64,000 bases of DNA from Chloracidobacterium validum (lineage in GTDB: Bacteria > Acidobacteriota > Blastocatellia > Chloracidobacteriales > Chloracidobacteriaceae): contig NZ_CP072648.1 of the NCBI RefSeq assembly GCF_018304825.1, positions 1,347,501-1,411,500 of the forward strand. The letters run 5' to 3'. Below, piece after piece: positions 10,601 to 18,299 of this stretch. How positions within the stretch are numbered: position 1 is the first letter of the stretch; each line of letters starts with the position of its first letter. Position numbers and translations under genes: made by a program. Below the pieces are notes generated by a model. It saw only the letters and a list, made by a program, of their open reading frames with translations. It had not been told where the DNA came from and made no database searches.

Positions 10601-10938
10601 CACTCGAAGCCGCCCAACTGGACCTGTGGGGAACGCGCTTGGTCGTTCTTTCCGCTTGCCAAACCGGCGTCGGCACGGTGCGCCAGGGTGACGGTGTTTA
10701 TGGTCTGCGCCGCGCTTTTGTCCTTGCCGGAGCGCAGACCCAGGTCATGTCCCTATGGGCTGTGTCCGACCAGGGAACGCAGGCGCTGATGACCAGTTTT
10801 TACGCGCGGCTTCGGCAGGGTGAAGCGCGTAGCACGGCCATCCGCAATGCGCGCCTTGACCTTCGGCGACAGGCACGTTACCGGCATCCGTTTTACTGGT
10901 CCAGTTTTATCCTCACCGGTGACTGGCGTCCGTTATGA
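7657..10938 (+). CDS. Exported PPC-TPR-CHAT caspase-like peptidase 2
   Basis: A second exported CHAT protein of 1093 residues with the same plan as the one at 2435: signal peptide (about 1-20, ending GFGQ), PPC-like domain (about 30-130), about ten 42-residue kinesin-light-chain-type TPR units (about 145-560), linker, and CHAT domain (about 770-1090). Catalytic residues are His922 (LATHGAF) and Cys1001 (LSACQTG), followed by VMSLWAVSD. The ATG at 7657 follows AGGAGG at 7642-7647 and overlaps the kinase stop codon (ATGA), indicating translational coupling; the frame is open upstream but overlaps the kinase. The TPR units differ from those of the first protein, so the two look like old paralogues rather than a recent duplication. 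The target is unknown. Confidence 0.88.
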   Translation: MMRWLWLLVLLGHPFPGFGQTPDQPRPLTPDTRVEETLPSQGIHTYSVQLDQDDFLHVVVDQRGVDVVITILDPTGQTVLEQDTPNGRYGPEDVQFMASTGGQHRLVITALPNQGSAGRYTLRILSLRPPTAEERATSARLIQGQAARAKGAQAEALRVSGKYDEAMKLAQTALALKEAAYGPENPFVADSIFTIAAIHYDQGDYAQAEAWYRRALAMREKTLGPEHHYVAFTLNNLGLTLQKQGKFAEAEALYQRSIQIDEREIGQDSDEIIPTLNNLASLYQERGQYLQAARLYQRAIAAWETLRGPDATDLAYSLNNLGALQAQQGDYVAAEGTFQRTLTIFEKALGPEHPNVAIICNNLAETFRNRGDYDRAEPLYQRGVTILEKAVGPQSPNVASLLTNLGLVAQGRKDYPTAEATFKRALSIYEGALGKGHPLYAGCLNNLAETLRRQGNLEAAEQLYHRAKAIYEKALGGRHPSVALSLSNLGWVRGARKDYPAADQLLHQALTIQTETFGPEHPDVIRTLNNLSILAQARGQAPAALEFQVQANIAREQTLARNLVAGSERQKFLYLALAKEETDRTIGLHLQALPKDSSAARAALTVILQRKGRALDAMTDAIAVLRRRGNPEEIKLLDELTALKGQISVLTQRGPGKAGPEAHRADLKALTDRADALEADISRRSAQYRARFTPVTLDRVRQAMPPDTVLIEYAVYQPFDVEARTTRSPRYAGYALKRDGQMHWADLGDAAVIDAAIQAFRQAISSPTSISAAKRTGKRLAELVVRPLDPALAGAKRLLLSPDGLLNLVPFEALSDARGNYLIEQFDLTYLTSGRDLLALPDTTDDNPNPPVVVAAPTYGQGDRLTLDGQNFPPLLQLAGTEAEARAIQTYFPNATLHLHGTATGDAVRAIHRPWFLHLATHGAFLDDITEPASADGLTRAIGLATAQPLDVAKARRENPLLRSYLFFAGANEAAPSSILTALEAAQLDLWGTRLVVLSACQTGVGTVRQGDGVYGLRRAFVLAGAQTQVMSLWAVSDQGTQALMTSFYARLRQGEARSTAIRNARLDLRRQARYRHPFYWSSFILTGDWRPL

Positions 10939-10956
10939 CACCGGATCACGCGAACC

Positions 10957-10997
10957 CAGGCTTGGGAAATTTTTTGGAAAATTTTTTAAGCTGCTCG
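10957..10997 (+). terminator. AT-rich hairpin after the CHAT operon
   Basis: Directly after the second CHAT gene lies a sequence in which two A3-4T6 blocks are separated by GG and framed by GCTT/AAGC. It can fold into a weak hairpin ending in a T6 run. Its position fits an operon terminator, but the stem is almost all A:T, so support is modest. Confidence 0.4.
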
Positions 10998-11021
10998 ATG
11001 TTACAAACTCGATGTTACAAA
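10994..11021. repeat. 14-bp tandem duplication
   Basis: The 14-base unit CTCGATGTTACAAA occurs twice head to tail (10994-11007 and 11008-11021). The second copy contains the stop codon of the minus-strand gene ending at 11015, so the duplication lies at the extreme 3' end of that gene. Confidence 0.9.
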
Positions 11022-11698
11022 TCGGAAGCGTCAGACCAGTGAGCGGACTGAACGCCGCTCGACCAAAAATGCTGCTCCTGGGCCGCTTCTGGCGGGAAGG
11101 TGTCGTTTTCCCGGACCGTCCGCTTCCCCCCGGCAAGCTGATAGCCCAGCCGAAACTCAATCCGCGCACCATCCACCGTTTTTGCCCGCTCGGCCTCATC
11201 CAGGCAAAAATCAAACGGCGTATGCGTCTTGAACGGAAGCGCAAAATACACGTCTTCGGTCATGACCGCGCCTGGCTTGAGAACTGAAACCCGCGGCAGG
11301 ATCGGAACATAGGTCGGGGGGCAGTCCGGCGGTGCGGCGAAGGCCTTTTGGCTCAGCTCAATCACCCCATCCGGGCGGCGCTCGACATAACCGAGCGTTG
11401 ACTGCGCATTGGTGTGCCCCCGGTTGAAGATGCACACCTCCGCCTGAGACTTGTTTTCAAGCGTGTATGTAATCAGCAAGTGGTCGCTTGGGTAATCAAT
11501 CCCGGCGTGGGTTCCCTTTGCCAGGACATAGCCGCGCATCGTATAGCGCACCCCATCCTGTTCGGCTTCGATGACAAAGCGTGGTTGCATAGGCTTTTCA
11601 GCAGGTTGTTGGTGAAACATCGGCGTCAGAGAAAAGGGAGAAACCGGCCCGCCACCACCCGGCATCAAAACGATCAACAGCCATCCGATCCAGCGCAT
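11015..11698 (-). CDS. Hypothetical exported protein
   Basis: No family recognised. The 227-residue protein begins with a short hydrophobic stretch (WIGWLLIVLMPG) that could be a signal peptide, followed by a largely beta-rich soluble domain with three cysteines (CIFNRG, PPDCPP, FDFCLDE), which might form disulfides in the periplasm. Its stop codon lies inside a 14-base tandem repeat, so the last residues may vary between strains. It is flanked upstream by a strong hairpin terminator (11737-11775) and converges on the CHAT operon, so it is probably transcribed alone. Confidence 0.6.
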   Translation of the reverse strand: MRWIGWLLIVLMPGGGGPVSPFSLTPMFHQQPAEKPMQPRFVIEAEQDGVRYTMRGYVLAKGTHAGIDYPSDHLLITYTLENKSQAEVCIFNRGHTNAQSTLGYVERRPDGVIELSQKAFAAPPDCPPTYVPILPRVSVLKPGAVMTEDVYFALPFKTHTPFDFCLDEAERAKTVDGARIEFRLGYQLAGGKRTVRENDTFPPEAAQEQHFWSSGVQSAHWSDASDL

Positions 11699-11736
11699 GG
11701 GTATCCTTCCCCAACCAGTTTACTGCAAGCGAAGCC

Positions 11737-11775
11737 AAAAAGACTTCCACCGAATATCTCAGTGGAAGTCTTTTT
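11737..11775. terminator. Strong bidirectional-looking hairpin terminator
   Basis: A perfect inverted repeat: AAAAAGACTTCCAC (11737-11750) and GTGGAAGTCTTTTT (11762-11775) with an 11-base loop. The GACTTCCAC/GTGGAAGTC stem is flanked by A and T runs on both sides. It lies just past the end of the RTX-M91 gene (minus strand) and is best read as that gene's intrinsic terminator. Confidence 0.9.
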
Positions 11776-11811
11776 TAGCCAGCGTCAGGCAGTCGGTTTT
11801 GATTCACCAGA

Positions 11812-13341
11812 CTAGAAGCCCGACAACCCCGACAGCGCGTAGCTCCGGCGCAACCGCAGGTTGAGTTCCTCGCGGAAGCCGTTTTCGGTCAGCGCGTAGG
11901 GGTGATTCGCGTCATCGCGCTGCTCCGGTGTCCGGGGGTTGTTATCGTGGTCGAGTGGCACGCCAACCGCGACGCGCTCCAGATTGGGCACCCGGCCGTT
12001 GTCGGCCGCATCTACGCCGCGATAGGTTCCCGGGCGGAGCGTCCCGTGGGTGTAGTCATAGGCATGCGCCATTTCGTGGAAGAGCACGACCACCGGCGGC
12101 GTGTAGGCCGCTGTGCCATCCGCAAACTCAAAGGTCGGCGCAAAGGTCGGGTTGTAGCCAATGGTGGCGTTGGTCGGCGTGCCGCGCCGGCCCGTTGCCG
12201 GGTCGAGGAAGGGGTTTGAGGCGCGCGAACGCGAAGCAAAGCCGTTGTCTTCAGTGATTTCTTCAATGGTCACGGTGACGCGATCCCGCTGCCGCGCCGC
12301 GTCAAAACTCGCCAGCATTTGACGCCCGGCCGGAGAGGAGCGAAGCATTTCGAGGTCGTCCAGCACGCGCTGCCGGAATTCATCTGAACCACGCACAATC
12401 ACGCCTGTGCCGCCCGGATTGCCGGTCAGCTCAACGGTCACGACTTGGTTGCTGCCTCCCCGGGGCGCACTTCGGACCGTGTCATCCGCCTGCACATACA
12501 GCTTGTTGTTGCCGGTGCTGCCGCTGATCTCATCCTTGCCCTGCCCGGCATAAATGGCATCATCACCCGCGCCGCCGAAGAGCCGGTCATCACCCAAGCC
12601 ACCGGAGAGAACATCGTTGCCGACGCCACCATAGAGCGTATCTTTGCCTTCCCCGCCTTCGAGGTAATCATCACCGGCATTACCGTACATCAGGTCATCG
12701 CCACGACCACCATAGACGGTGTCATTGCCATCGCCACCTTCAATCCGGTCATTGCCATCACCGCCGTAGATGTAGTCATTGCCGGCGCCACCAAAAAGGC
12801 GGTCATTGCCCGCGCCGCCATCAATCCGGTCGTGGCCACTTCCGCCGGTAATCACATCGTCGCCATCGCCACCAAAGAGGCGGAGGTTGACCGTGACGCC
12901 CCGATCAACCTGGATGACATCGTTGCCAGCTCCAGCCCGAATGACCAAGTTGTTGCGGTCGTTGCCCGTGAATGTCCGTGACTCGCCATTGACCGACACA
13001 GTGACATTGCCGTTCTGAGGATCCTGTGTGACGCTGATCTGGTCATCGCCATCGCCAGTATCAATCACAACTTGACCGTTGACGCGCGTGACGGTTGCTT
13101 CACGGGAAAAGCCACTGGTCTGAAGGGGCATTGCCGCCTGGCTGGGAACCGAACGTCCCGTCGCCTGCATCAAATGCGCTTTGATGTTTTGGCCAACTGA
13201 CTGCAACTCGCTCAACTTCGTGAGGCGTTCCTGGTTCGACGCCGACGGCGGGAGGACGGCAGAACGCAAATCTACTTTGGACGGCGCCGAGGTTGATGGC
13301 GTCGGGTTGACGGACTGGACAGCTTTGGCAGCAACTCGCAT
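11812..13341 (-). CDS. RTX-repeat protein with C-terminal M91-type zinc metallopeptidase
   Basis: A 509-residue protein with three parts. An N-terminal region (1 to about 145) is rich in Ser, Gln and Pro and has no signal peptide. About thirteen glycine/aspartate nonapeptides of the GGxGND(x)L type follow (about 150-285) and should bind calcium in a beta-roll. The C-terminal domain has the zinc motif HEMAH (422-426), then NLERVAVG and a NHPYALTENGFREE block, as in M91 peptidases (the NleD group). RTX repeats usually sit near a C-terminal type I secretion signal; here they are internal and the protease follows. No type I exporter is in the window. Start: ATG at 13341 has GGAGG 14 bases upstream; a TTG at 13389 would add 16 residues. 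Extracellular localisation is inferred. Confidence 0.82.
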   Translation of the reverse strand: MRVAAKAVQSVNPTPSTSAPSKVDLRSAVLPPSASNQERLTKLSELQSVGQNIKAHLMQATGRSVPSQAAMPLQTSGFSREATVTRVNGQVVIDTGDGDDQISVTQDPQNGNVTVSVNGESRTFTGNDRNNLVIRAGAGNDVIQVDRGVTVNLRLFGGDGDDVITGGSGHDRIDGGAGNDRLFGGAGNDYIYGGDGNDRIEGGDGNDTVYGGRGDDLMYGNAGDDYLEGGEGKDTLYGGVGNDVLSGGLGDDRLFGGAGDDAIYAGQGKDEISGSTGNNKLYVQADDTVRSAPRGGSNQVVTVELTGNPGGTGVIVRGSDEFRQRVLDDLEMLRSSPAGRQMLASFDAARQRDRVTVTIEEITEDNGFASRSRASNPFLDPATGRRGTPTNATIGYNPTFAPTFEFADGTAAYTPPVVVLFHEMAHAYDYTHGTLRPGTYRGVDAADNGRVPNLERVAVGVPLDHDNNPRTPEQRDDANHPYALTENGFREELNLRLRRSYALSGLSGF

Positions 13342-13511
13342 GGCGTTAGGGTAATCCTCCGAAACAAATCTGTAAGAAGCATCTTTCAAATTCGGTTATC
13401 GGTAACGCTTCTGAAACGTTGCTAGCCAGCGTCAAATTTTTTTCCACTTAGCCCGGCCGAGATACACATATTTTTCATTATCAGCCTCAAGTAACAACGA
13501 AGCAAACAACA

Positions 13512-13549
13512 ATGCGGGACGAGTCAGATCAGCTTGACTCGTCCCGCAT
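13512..13549 (-). terminator. 15-bp perfect hairpin terminator
   Basis: ATGCGGGACGAGTCA (13512-13526) and its exact complement (13535-13549) enclose an 8-base loop. It lies 30 bases past the end of the OmpA-type gene. On that gene's strand it is followed by a T-rich tract (TTGTTGTTTG), as expected for an intrinsic terminator. Confidence 0.85.
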
Positions 13550-13579
13550 GCGATACCAACTGACTCTGGTTGTGCGTGG

Positions 13580-14296
13580 TTATGGTCCGACGTTGCCGCC
13601 CTCTGCTTCGGTCACGACTCGATTCGCCAGCAACCGCACATCCACCCGGCGGTTGCGCTGAAGTTCCTCTGGCGTCCGGGCGCCATCATTGATCTTGCCC
13701 GCCCCAATGTATTCAATGCGCCAGGCTTCGATTTTGTGAACGTTATACAGATACAGCTTGACTGACTTCGCCCGATTTTCGGTCAATGTCAAGTTCCGCG
13801 CTTCACTGCCACGGCGGTCGGCAAAGCCAGAAAGTTCAATGCGCACACCCCGCCGGGATTTTGCAGCTTCAGCCAGCGCATCGAGTTCCGCCTTGGCTTC
13901 GGGACTCAAGTCATAGCGGTTGGTTTGGAAGTACACCGAAACCGTCCGAATTTCGATGAAATCGTCAACGGCCCGTGCCGTCTCGGTCAGGCGCGTGTTT
14001 GTCCGCTCAACCCCCAACTGCGCCTCCTCAGCCTTACGCTCGGCAGCCTGTGCCCGCGTATTCGCCTCTTCTGCCCGCGCGCTCACCGTGTCAATCCGCG
14101 CCGACAAACGGGTATCCAAATCCCGAATAGCCGAGGTATTACGTGCCACTGACTGTTCGAGTTCTTCCGTCCGCCCCTCAAGCGGGGCAACCCGCTCATC
14201 AATGGTCGTGCGCACATACTTCTTCGTGGCGCAGGCTGGTCCGAATACCACCGCAATGGCAGCCAACAAGCAAAGTGATAGCAATCTACCTGTCAT
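13580..14296 (-). CDS. OmpA-family peptidoglycan-associated envelope protein
   Basis: A 238-residue protein with a hydrophobic N-terminus (about 3-20) ending GPACATKK. It may be a lipoprotein with Cys as the mature first residue, although Gly at -3 is atypical for a lipobox. A long coiled coil (about 25-105) precedes a C-terminal OmpA-like domain (about 118-232) that should bind peptidoglycan, with VYFQTNRYDLS, GFADRRGSEARN and NRRVDVRL matching the family. The ATG at 14296 is preceded by GAAGGAG at ideal spacing; an upstream TTG would add a tail that spans this ribosome-binding site. It probably ties outer membrane to wall, Pal-like. The gene has its own terminator and lies 218 bases from the kinase gene. 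Confidence 0.85.
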   Translation of the reverse strand: MTGRLLSLCLLAAIAVVFGPACATKKYVRTTIDERVAPLEGRTEELEQSVARNTSAIRDLDTRLSARIDTVSARAEEANTRAQAAERKAEEAQLGVERTNTRLTETARAVDDFIEIRTVSVYFQTNRYDLSPEAKAELDALAEAAKSRRGVRIELSGFADRRGSEARNLTLTENRAKSVKLYLYNVHKIEAWRIEYIGAGKINDGARTPEELQRNRRVDVRLLANRVVTEAEGGNVGP

Positions 14297-14513
14297 GCGT
14301 CGCTCCTTCAGAGATGTTGTGGACAAAACCCACGTTGGGCACCGACTTTACTAGATTTCTCTGAGGATATTAACCTCAGCAAAAATTCAGCCGGAGTCTA
14401 GCACGCTCACCTGAAAGACTGAACCCCTATTTTCTGGCTTCGATACCGGAACCAGTTACAGGTACCAGTTACAGGTAAGGTCACCTGTGAGGAACGAGAT
14501 GCCAGGGCAGCAT

Positions 14514-15557
14514 TCAGCTTCTGAGTCCCTGCTGGAGCGCATCCGCCAATTCCAGCGTGGTCGCCGGACGGTCCTGCGGCTGCTTGGCCAACGCCCTGAG
14601 AATGGCTTGCGAGATACCAACCGGCAGGTCGCGGCGCAACTCGATGGGCGGCTGCGGCGGAACTTTCACATGCTTGTTGGCGAGTTGCATCACCGTATCC
14701 GCATTGAACGGCACGCGCCCAGTCAGCATTTCGTAGCAGATGATGCCCAGGGCGTACACATCTGTCTGGGCGTTGAGTGGGCGGTCCATCCACTGCTCCG
14801 GTGCCATGTAGTAGGGCGTTCCGGCAACCCGGCCCTGTTCGGTCAGCGTCTTGATCAACTTCCCGGTCATGCGCAACCGCGCCAAGCCGAAGTCAATTAC
14901 CTTGGCGACTTCATTCTGGCGGTCATACTGCTCGACCATGATGTTTTCCGGCTTCAGATCGCGGTGAATGACGTTGCGCTCATGCGCCACATAAAGCGCG
15001 GAGCAAACCTGGACCAGCACCCGCACGGTTCGGCGAACGTCGAGCACATGTTCTTGACGCAAGACATCGCGGAGCGTTCGACCAGACAGCAGTTCCATGA
15101 CCAGAAAGATTGAGGCAGGACGGTCCGCTTGGCTCGGTTGTTCAAAATAGTCATAGATGGCGATGACATTCGGGTGACGGATTCGCCCGAGCGCGAGCGC
15201 CTCACGCCGGAAACGCTCGGCAGCCGCGTAGTCTTCAGCAAATTCCGGCTTGAGAACCTTAACTGCCACACAATCGCCAATGTTGATTCGCTCGGCGCGA
15301 TAGATAGCGCCGGTCGCGCCCTGGCCAATCTTGGACTGGATTCGATACTTTCCCTCCAGAACCCGCCCGATCATTGGGTCATCGCTGGCAGTCGGCGGCA
15401 ACACCTGCTCACGGGTGAGCCTTGTCTCCTCCCGCGTGATTTTCTTGACCATCCCCGTTGATGATGACTTACGCGCTGGCGGTAATTCCGCGCCATCCAG
15501 CGGGCAAAAGCGCATGGCATCCGCCCACACTCGACCGCATTGAGGACAGGTTTTCAT
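14514..15557 (-). CDS. Zinc-ribbon Ser/Thr protein kinase
   Basis: A Hanks-type kinase of 347 residues. The N-terminus carries a zinc-ribbon-like module (CPQCGRVW and FCPLDG, residues 4-20). The catalytic domain (about 60-335) shows the glycine loop IGQGATGAIYRAE, lysine in VAVKVL, catalytic loop HRDLKPEN, IDFGLAR, and activation segment GTPYYMAPEQW, so it looks active. There is no transmembrane or PASTA segment, so it is predicted cytoplasmic; it ends soon after the kinase fold. It lies 53 bases downstream of the HIT gene on the same strand. ATG at 15557 is preferred over a TTG four codons upstream, though neither has a good ribosome-binding site. Possible readers are the FHA proteins at 5594 and 54471 (inference). 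Confidence 0.88.
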   Translation of the reverse strand: MKTCPQCGRVWADAMRFCPLDGAELPPARKSSSTGMVKKITREETRLTREQVLPPTASDDPMIGRVLEGKYRIQSKIGQGATGAIYRAERINIGDCVAVKVLKPEFAEDYAAAERFRREALALGRIRHPNVIAIYDYFEQPSQADRPASIFLVMELLSGRTLRDVLRQEHVLDVRRTVRVLVQVCSALYVAHERNVIHRDLKPENIMVEQYDRQNEVAKVIDFGLARLRMTGKLIKTLTEQGRVAGTPYYMAPEQWMDRPLNAQTDVYALGIICYEMLTGRVPFNADTVMQLANKHVKVPPQPPIELRRDLPVGISQAILRALAKQPQDRPATTLELADALQQGLRS

Positions 15558-15609
15558 GACGCTTGTCAACGGACAAAGAAGACCATGACCACTCTAGGTC
15601 ACTGCGCTT

Positions 15610-15960
15610 TCAACCAGGCGGCCAGGCCAGCGGGCGACCACCTAAAAGATGCACATGAAGTTGGAAAACCGACTGCCCCGCATCGGGTCCAGTGTTGATG
15701 ACGGTTCGGTAGCCAGTTTCAGCAACACCAACCTTGTTCGCAATTTTCGCGGCTACCCGTAAGAGATGGCCTAGCACCGTTTCATCGCTTTGCGACGCAT
15801 CATTCAGGGACTCCATCGGTATCCGCGGAATGATCAGAATGTGGGTTGGCGCTTGTGGGTGAATATCACGGAAAGCGACACAATGCTCATCATCATACAC
15901 AATATCCGCCGGAGCTTCGCCACGGGCAATCTTGAGAAAAATGTTGTCCGTATCAGCCAT
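15610..15960 (-). CDS. HIT-family nucleotide-binding protein (Hint-like)
   Basis: A 116-residue histidine-triad protein, the usual Hint length, probably a purine nucleoside phosphoramidase or related hydrolase in the cytoplasm. Family segments IFLKIARGEAPADIVYDDE, FRDIHPQAPTHILIIP and the C-terminal GQSVFQLHVHLLGGRPL are all present. The triad, normally H-x-H-x-H, reads Q-L-H-V-H: the first His is Gln, while the middle His (nucleophile in characterised Hints) and last His are kept. The start has an excellent AGAGGTGAC ribosome-binding site. It sits between the heptosyltransferase and kinase genes on the same strand. Confidence 0.9.
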   Translation of the reverse strand: MADTDNIFLKIARGEAPADIVYDDEHCVAFRDIHPQAPTHILIIPRIPMESLNDASQSDETVLGHLLRVAAKIANKVGVAETGYRTVINTGPDAGQSVFQLHVHLLGGRPLAWPPG

Positions 15961-16019
15961 GTCACCTCTTTACACAGGCAAAAAAACAGGAAATCGCAGT
16001 GAATCGTAACACAGTCAAG

Positions 16020-17078
16020 TCACGTCCCAAGTAAAAATCTCTTGTAGCCAACGGCTTGCAAACGCGCCTCCACGGCCTGAGCGACCCGCTGAACAGCGAT
16101 ATTCATGCAGACATGTTGTTGACAGGTGCGGCGGTGACAATCTACGCGGCACGGGAGGTCAAGCCCAACCACTTGGTCGTCCGGGGCGAATGGACCATTG
16201 CGCTCAGCAGCCGTCGGACCATACAACCCGACGATTGGCGTTCCGACCGCCGCCGCCAAGTGCAGGGGTCCGGTGTCACCGCCAACAAACACGGCCGCTC
16301 GCTGGGCAAGCGCCAGATACTCACGCAACGTCGTTGGAAATGACACAACTGGCGCGCAGCGCGCCACTGCCCGTATCTCACTGACCAATGGCTCCTCACC
16401 GGGGCCGTACGACACCACGCTGGCCAACTGGTACCGTTCCCACAGGACATCAGCCAACTGCCCAAAGTCGGCCGGTGGCCAGCGCTTCGTTACCCAGCCA
16501 CCGCCTGGATTGAGCAACGCAAAGCGGCCCGTCACGCCCTGCGCAATCAGTTGGGCAGCTACGCGGGCCGACTCATCCGCCAAAGGTGGTAGCAAAAACT
16601 CATAAGTTTCTGGCCGCGGCACGCCCAAAGCGGCAACGAGCCGCAGGTTGGCGAGAATCACATGCTCACGCCGATTGACGGCAACTTGCTCCGTGTAAGC
16701 AAAGCGGCTCATGGCTTCCCGGAGCGCCTCGGTGGCAAAGCCAATCCGCCGTCGCGCCCCGGCACACCAGGCGACAACGGCGGATTTCATGAGTCCTTGA
16801 AAATCCAGGGCCACATCCACCGCCGGCTGACGGAGTTGAGTCAGGCAAGCTGTGATTTGCTGATAGACTGCCGGCGTACGCCACTGACGACGCCACCGCC
16901 GGGTATCTAGGACAATCACTTCGTCAAGCCCCGGAGCGCCAAGCAGCAGCGGCGCAGCCCCTGCTTCCACAACCCAAGTGAGATGTGCCGATGGAAAGGC
17001 GCGGCGCAGCGCGGCCACCGCCGGCATCGCATGCACCACATCCCCAATGCTGCTCAACTTGACGATGAGAATGCGCAT
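16020..17078 (-). CDS. Glycosyltransferase family 9, heptosyltransferase I-like
   Basis: A 352-residue GT-B enzyme that should transfer an ADP-activated heptose (or related sugar) onto the lipopolysaccharide inner core at the cytoplasmic face of the inner membrane. The N-terminus MRILIVKLSSIGDVVHAMP is the hallmark of WaaC-type heptosyltransferases. LLNPGGGWVTKRWP and GGDTGPLHLAAAVGTP are the donor-binding motifs of the C-terminal half. Length is typical. It is followed by the HIT gene and preceded 27 bases upstream by dgkA, in a run of envelope-related genes. The exact acceptor cannot be told from sequence. Confidence 0.85.
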   Translation of the reverse strand: MRILIVKLSSIGDVVHAMPAVAALRRAFPSAHLTWVVEAGAAPLLLGAPGLDEVIVLDTRRWRRQWRTPAVYQQITACLTQLRQPAVDVALDFQGLMKSAVVAWCAGARRRIGFATEALREAMSRFAYTEQVAVNRREHVILANLRLVAALGVPRPETYEFLLPPLADESARVAAQLIAQGVTGRFALLNPGGGWVTKRWPPADFGQLADVLWERYQLASVVSYGPGEEPLVSEIRAVARCAPVVSFPTTLREYLALAQRAAVFVGGDTGPLHLAAAVGTPIVGLYGPTAAERNGPFAPDDQVVGLDLPCRVDCHRRTCQQHVCMNIAVQRVAQAVEARLQAVGYKRFLLGT

Positions 17079-17105
17079 CGCCTCAGCGTAACGGTATAAA
17101 CGTTA

Positions 17106-17531
17106 TCAGACGGATGTTAAGATAGACCACAGCGCCCGTAACTTCATCACAAGCGCCGGACCCATCGCCAGCAGCCCAACCGCCACGGAAACAATGGCTG
17201 CCAGCAGCGTTGCGCCGGCCGCGGCATCCTTGGCAACCTTGGCCAGTGGGTGCGCCTCCGGCGATGCCAAATCCACCACCGCTTCAATGGCGCTATTGAC
17301 CAGTTCCAGCGACAGCACGAGCGCCGACATCACGAGCACCGCCACTAGGCCGGTCTCCAGCCAGATGGCCAACGCAACGGCCAAGCCTCCAATCACGCAC
17401 TCGACCCGAAAGTTAGGCTGGTGCTGCCAAGTATGGGCGATACCGGCCCAGGCATAGGTCAACGCCGCCCGCAATCGCGCCATATCCAGCGCGATCCGTG
17501 GTGGTCGCGGCTCATGAGGTGGTGGTTTCAT
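17106..17531 (-). CDS. dgkA: Diacylglycerol/undecaprenol kinase family
   Basis: A 141-residue integral membrane lipid kinase. The family signature [13 protein letters not shown], followed by [10 protein letters not shown], lies between hydrophobic segments (about 46-62, 64-80 and 105-125). It should phosphorylate diacylglycerol or undecaprenol at the inner membrane, recycling lipid by-products of envelope synthesis. It overlaps the upstream glycosyltransferase gene by 20 bases, so the two are translationally linked. Whether the substrate is diacylglycerol (Gram-negative type) or undecaprenol is not decided by sequence. The N-terminal 18 residues are Pro/Arg rich and may be dispensable. Confidence 0.88.
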   Translation of the reverse strand: MKPPPHEPRPPRIALDMARLRAALTYAWAGIAHTWQHQPNFRVECVIGGLAVALAIWLETGLVAVLVMSALVLSLELVNSAIEAVVDLASPEAHPLAKVAKDAAAGATLLAAIVSVAVGLLAMGPALVMKLRALWSILTSV

Positions 17532-18294
17532 CCGTCTGTGGCGACGGTCGTGGCAAGGCGTCGCGGACTTCCGATGGCGGCAGCGACGCGCGCGGCACGG
17601 TCAACCCATACTTTGCAATGCACCAAAGGGCTTTGAATCCGTCCCGCCAGCCAATCTTTTTCCCTTCCTCATAGGTGCGGCCATAGTAGCTGATGCCAAC
17701 CTCATAGACCCGCAGCCGCAGTCGCGCCACCTTGATGGTGATTTCCGGCTCAAACCCAAACCGATCCTGCTCAAGCGAAATGGATTGAATGATTTCGCGC
17801 CGAAACGCCTTGTAGCAGGTCTCCATGTCGGTCAGGTTGAGGTCCGACACCATGTTGGAAAGCAAGGTCAGAAACCAGTTCCCCACCGAGTGCCAGAAGT
17901 ACAGTACCCGGTGCGGGTGACCGCCCATGAACCGCGACCCAAACACGACATCGGCCTTCCCCTCCATCAATGGCGGCAGGATTTGCTTATAGTCTTCTGG
18001 GTCATACTCCAGGTCAGCGTCCTGGACAATGACGTAGTCGCCCGTCGCCTGTTTGAAGCCCTCACGCAGCGCCGCCCCTTTGCCACGGTTGACCGGCTGA
18101 AAGAACACCCGGAGGTTAGGCTGGGTTTGGGACAGTTCGCGCAAAATATCGGCCGTGCCATCCGTCGAGCAGTCGTCCACGCAAATAATTTCCTTTTCGA
18201 GCGGCACGGCGACGGCTTGAACGCGGCCGATCAGCTCCCGCAGGGTGCGCCGCTCGTTATAGACCGGAATCACAATGGACAGCTTGCCAGCCAT
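17512..18294 (-). CDS. Glycosyltransferase family 2 (dolichyl-phosphate mannosyltransferase-like)
   Basis: A 260-residue GT-A enzyme without C-terminal membrane helices. The N-terminus [21 protein letters not shown], the [11 protein letters not shown] motif and [12 protein letters not shown] (DxD-like metal site) define family 2. The segment [13 protein letters not shown] and the downstream [12 protein letters not shown] block resemble polyprenyl-phosphate glycosyltransferases of the DPM1 type, which make polyprenyl-phosphate sugars for envelope glycosylation. It overlaps dgkA by 20 bases and follows the Nudix gene by 5 bases, so it belongs to the same operon. Confidence 0.85.
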   Translation of the reverse strand: MAGKLSIVIPVYNERRTLRELIGRVQAVAVPLEKEIICVDDCSTDGTADILRELSQTQPNLRVFFQPVNRGKGAALREGFKQATGDYVIVQDADLEYDPEDYKQILPPLMEGKADVVFGSRFMGGHPHRVLYFWHSVGNWFLTLLSNMVSDLNLTDMETCYKAFRREIIQSISLEQDRFGFEPEITIKVARLRLRVYEVGISYYGRTYEEGKKIGWRDGFKALWCIAKYGLTVPRASLPPSEVRDALPRPSPQTDETTTS

Positions 18295-18299
18295 AGGCG

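Noticed and set aside
12480..12900. Short periodic repeats that look like a CRISPR or minisatellite
   Set aside because: The period of about 27 bases is in frame and encodes GGxGND nonapeptides of the RTX protein. There are no unique spacers or cas genes.
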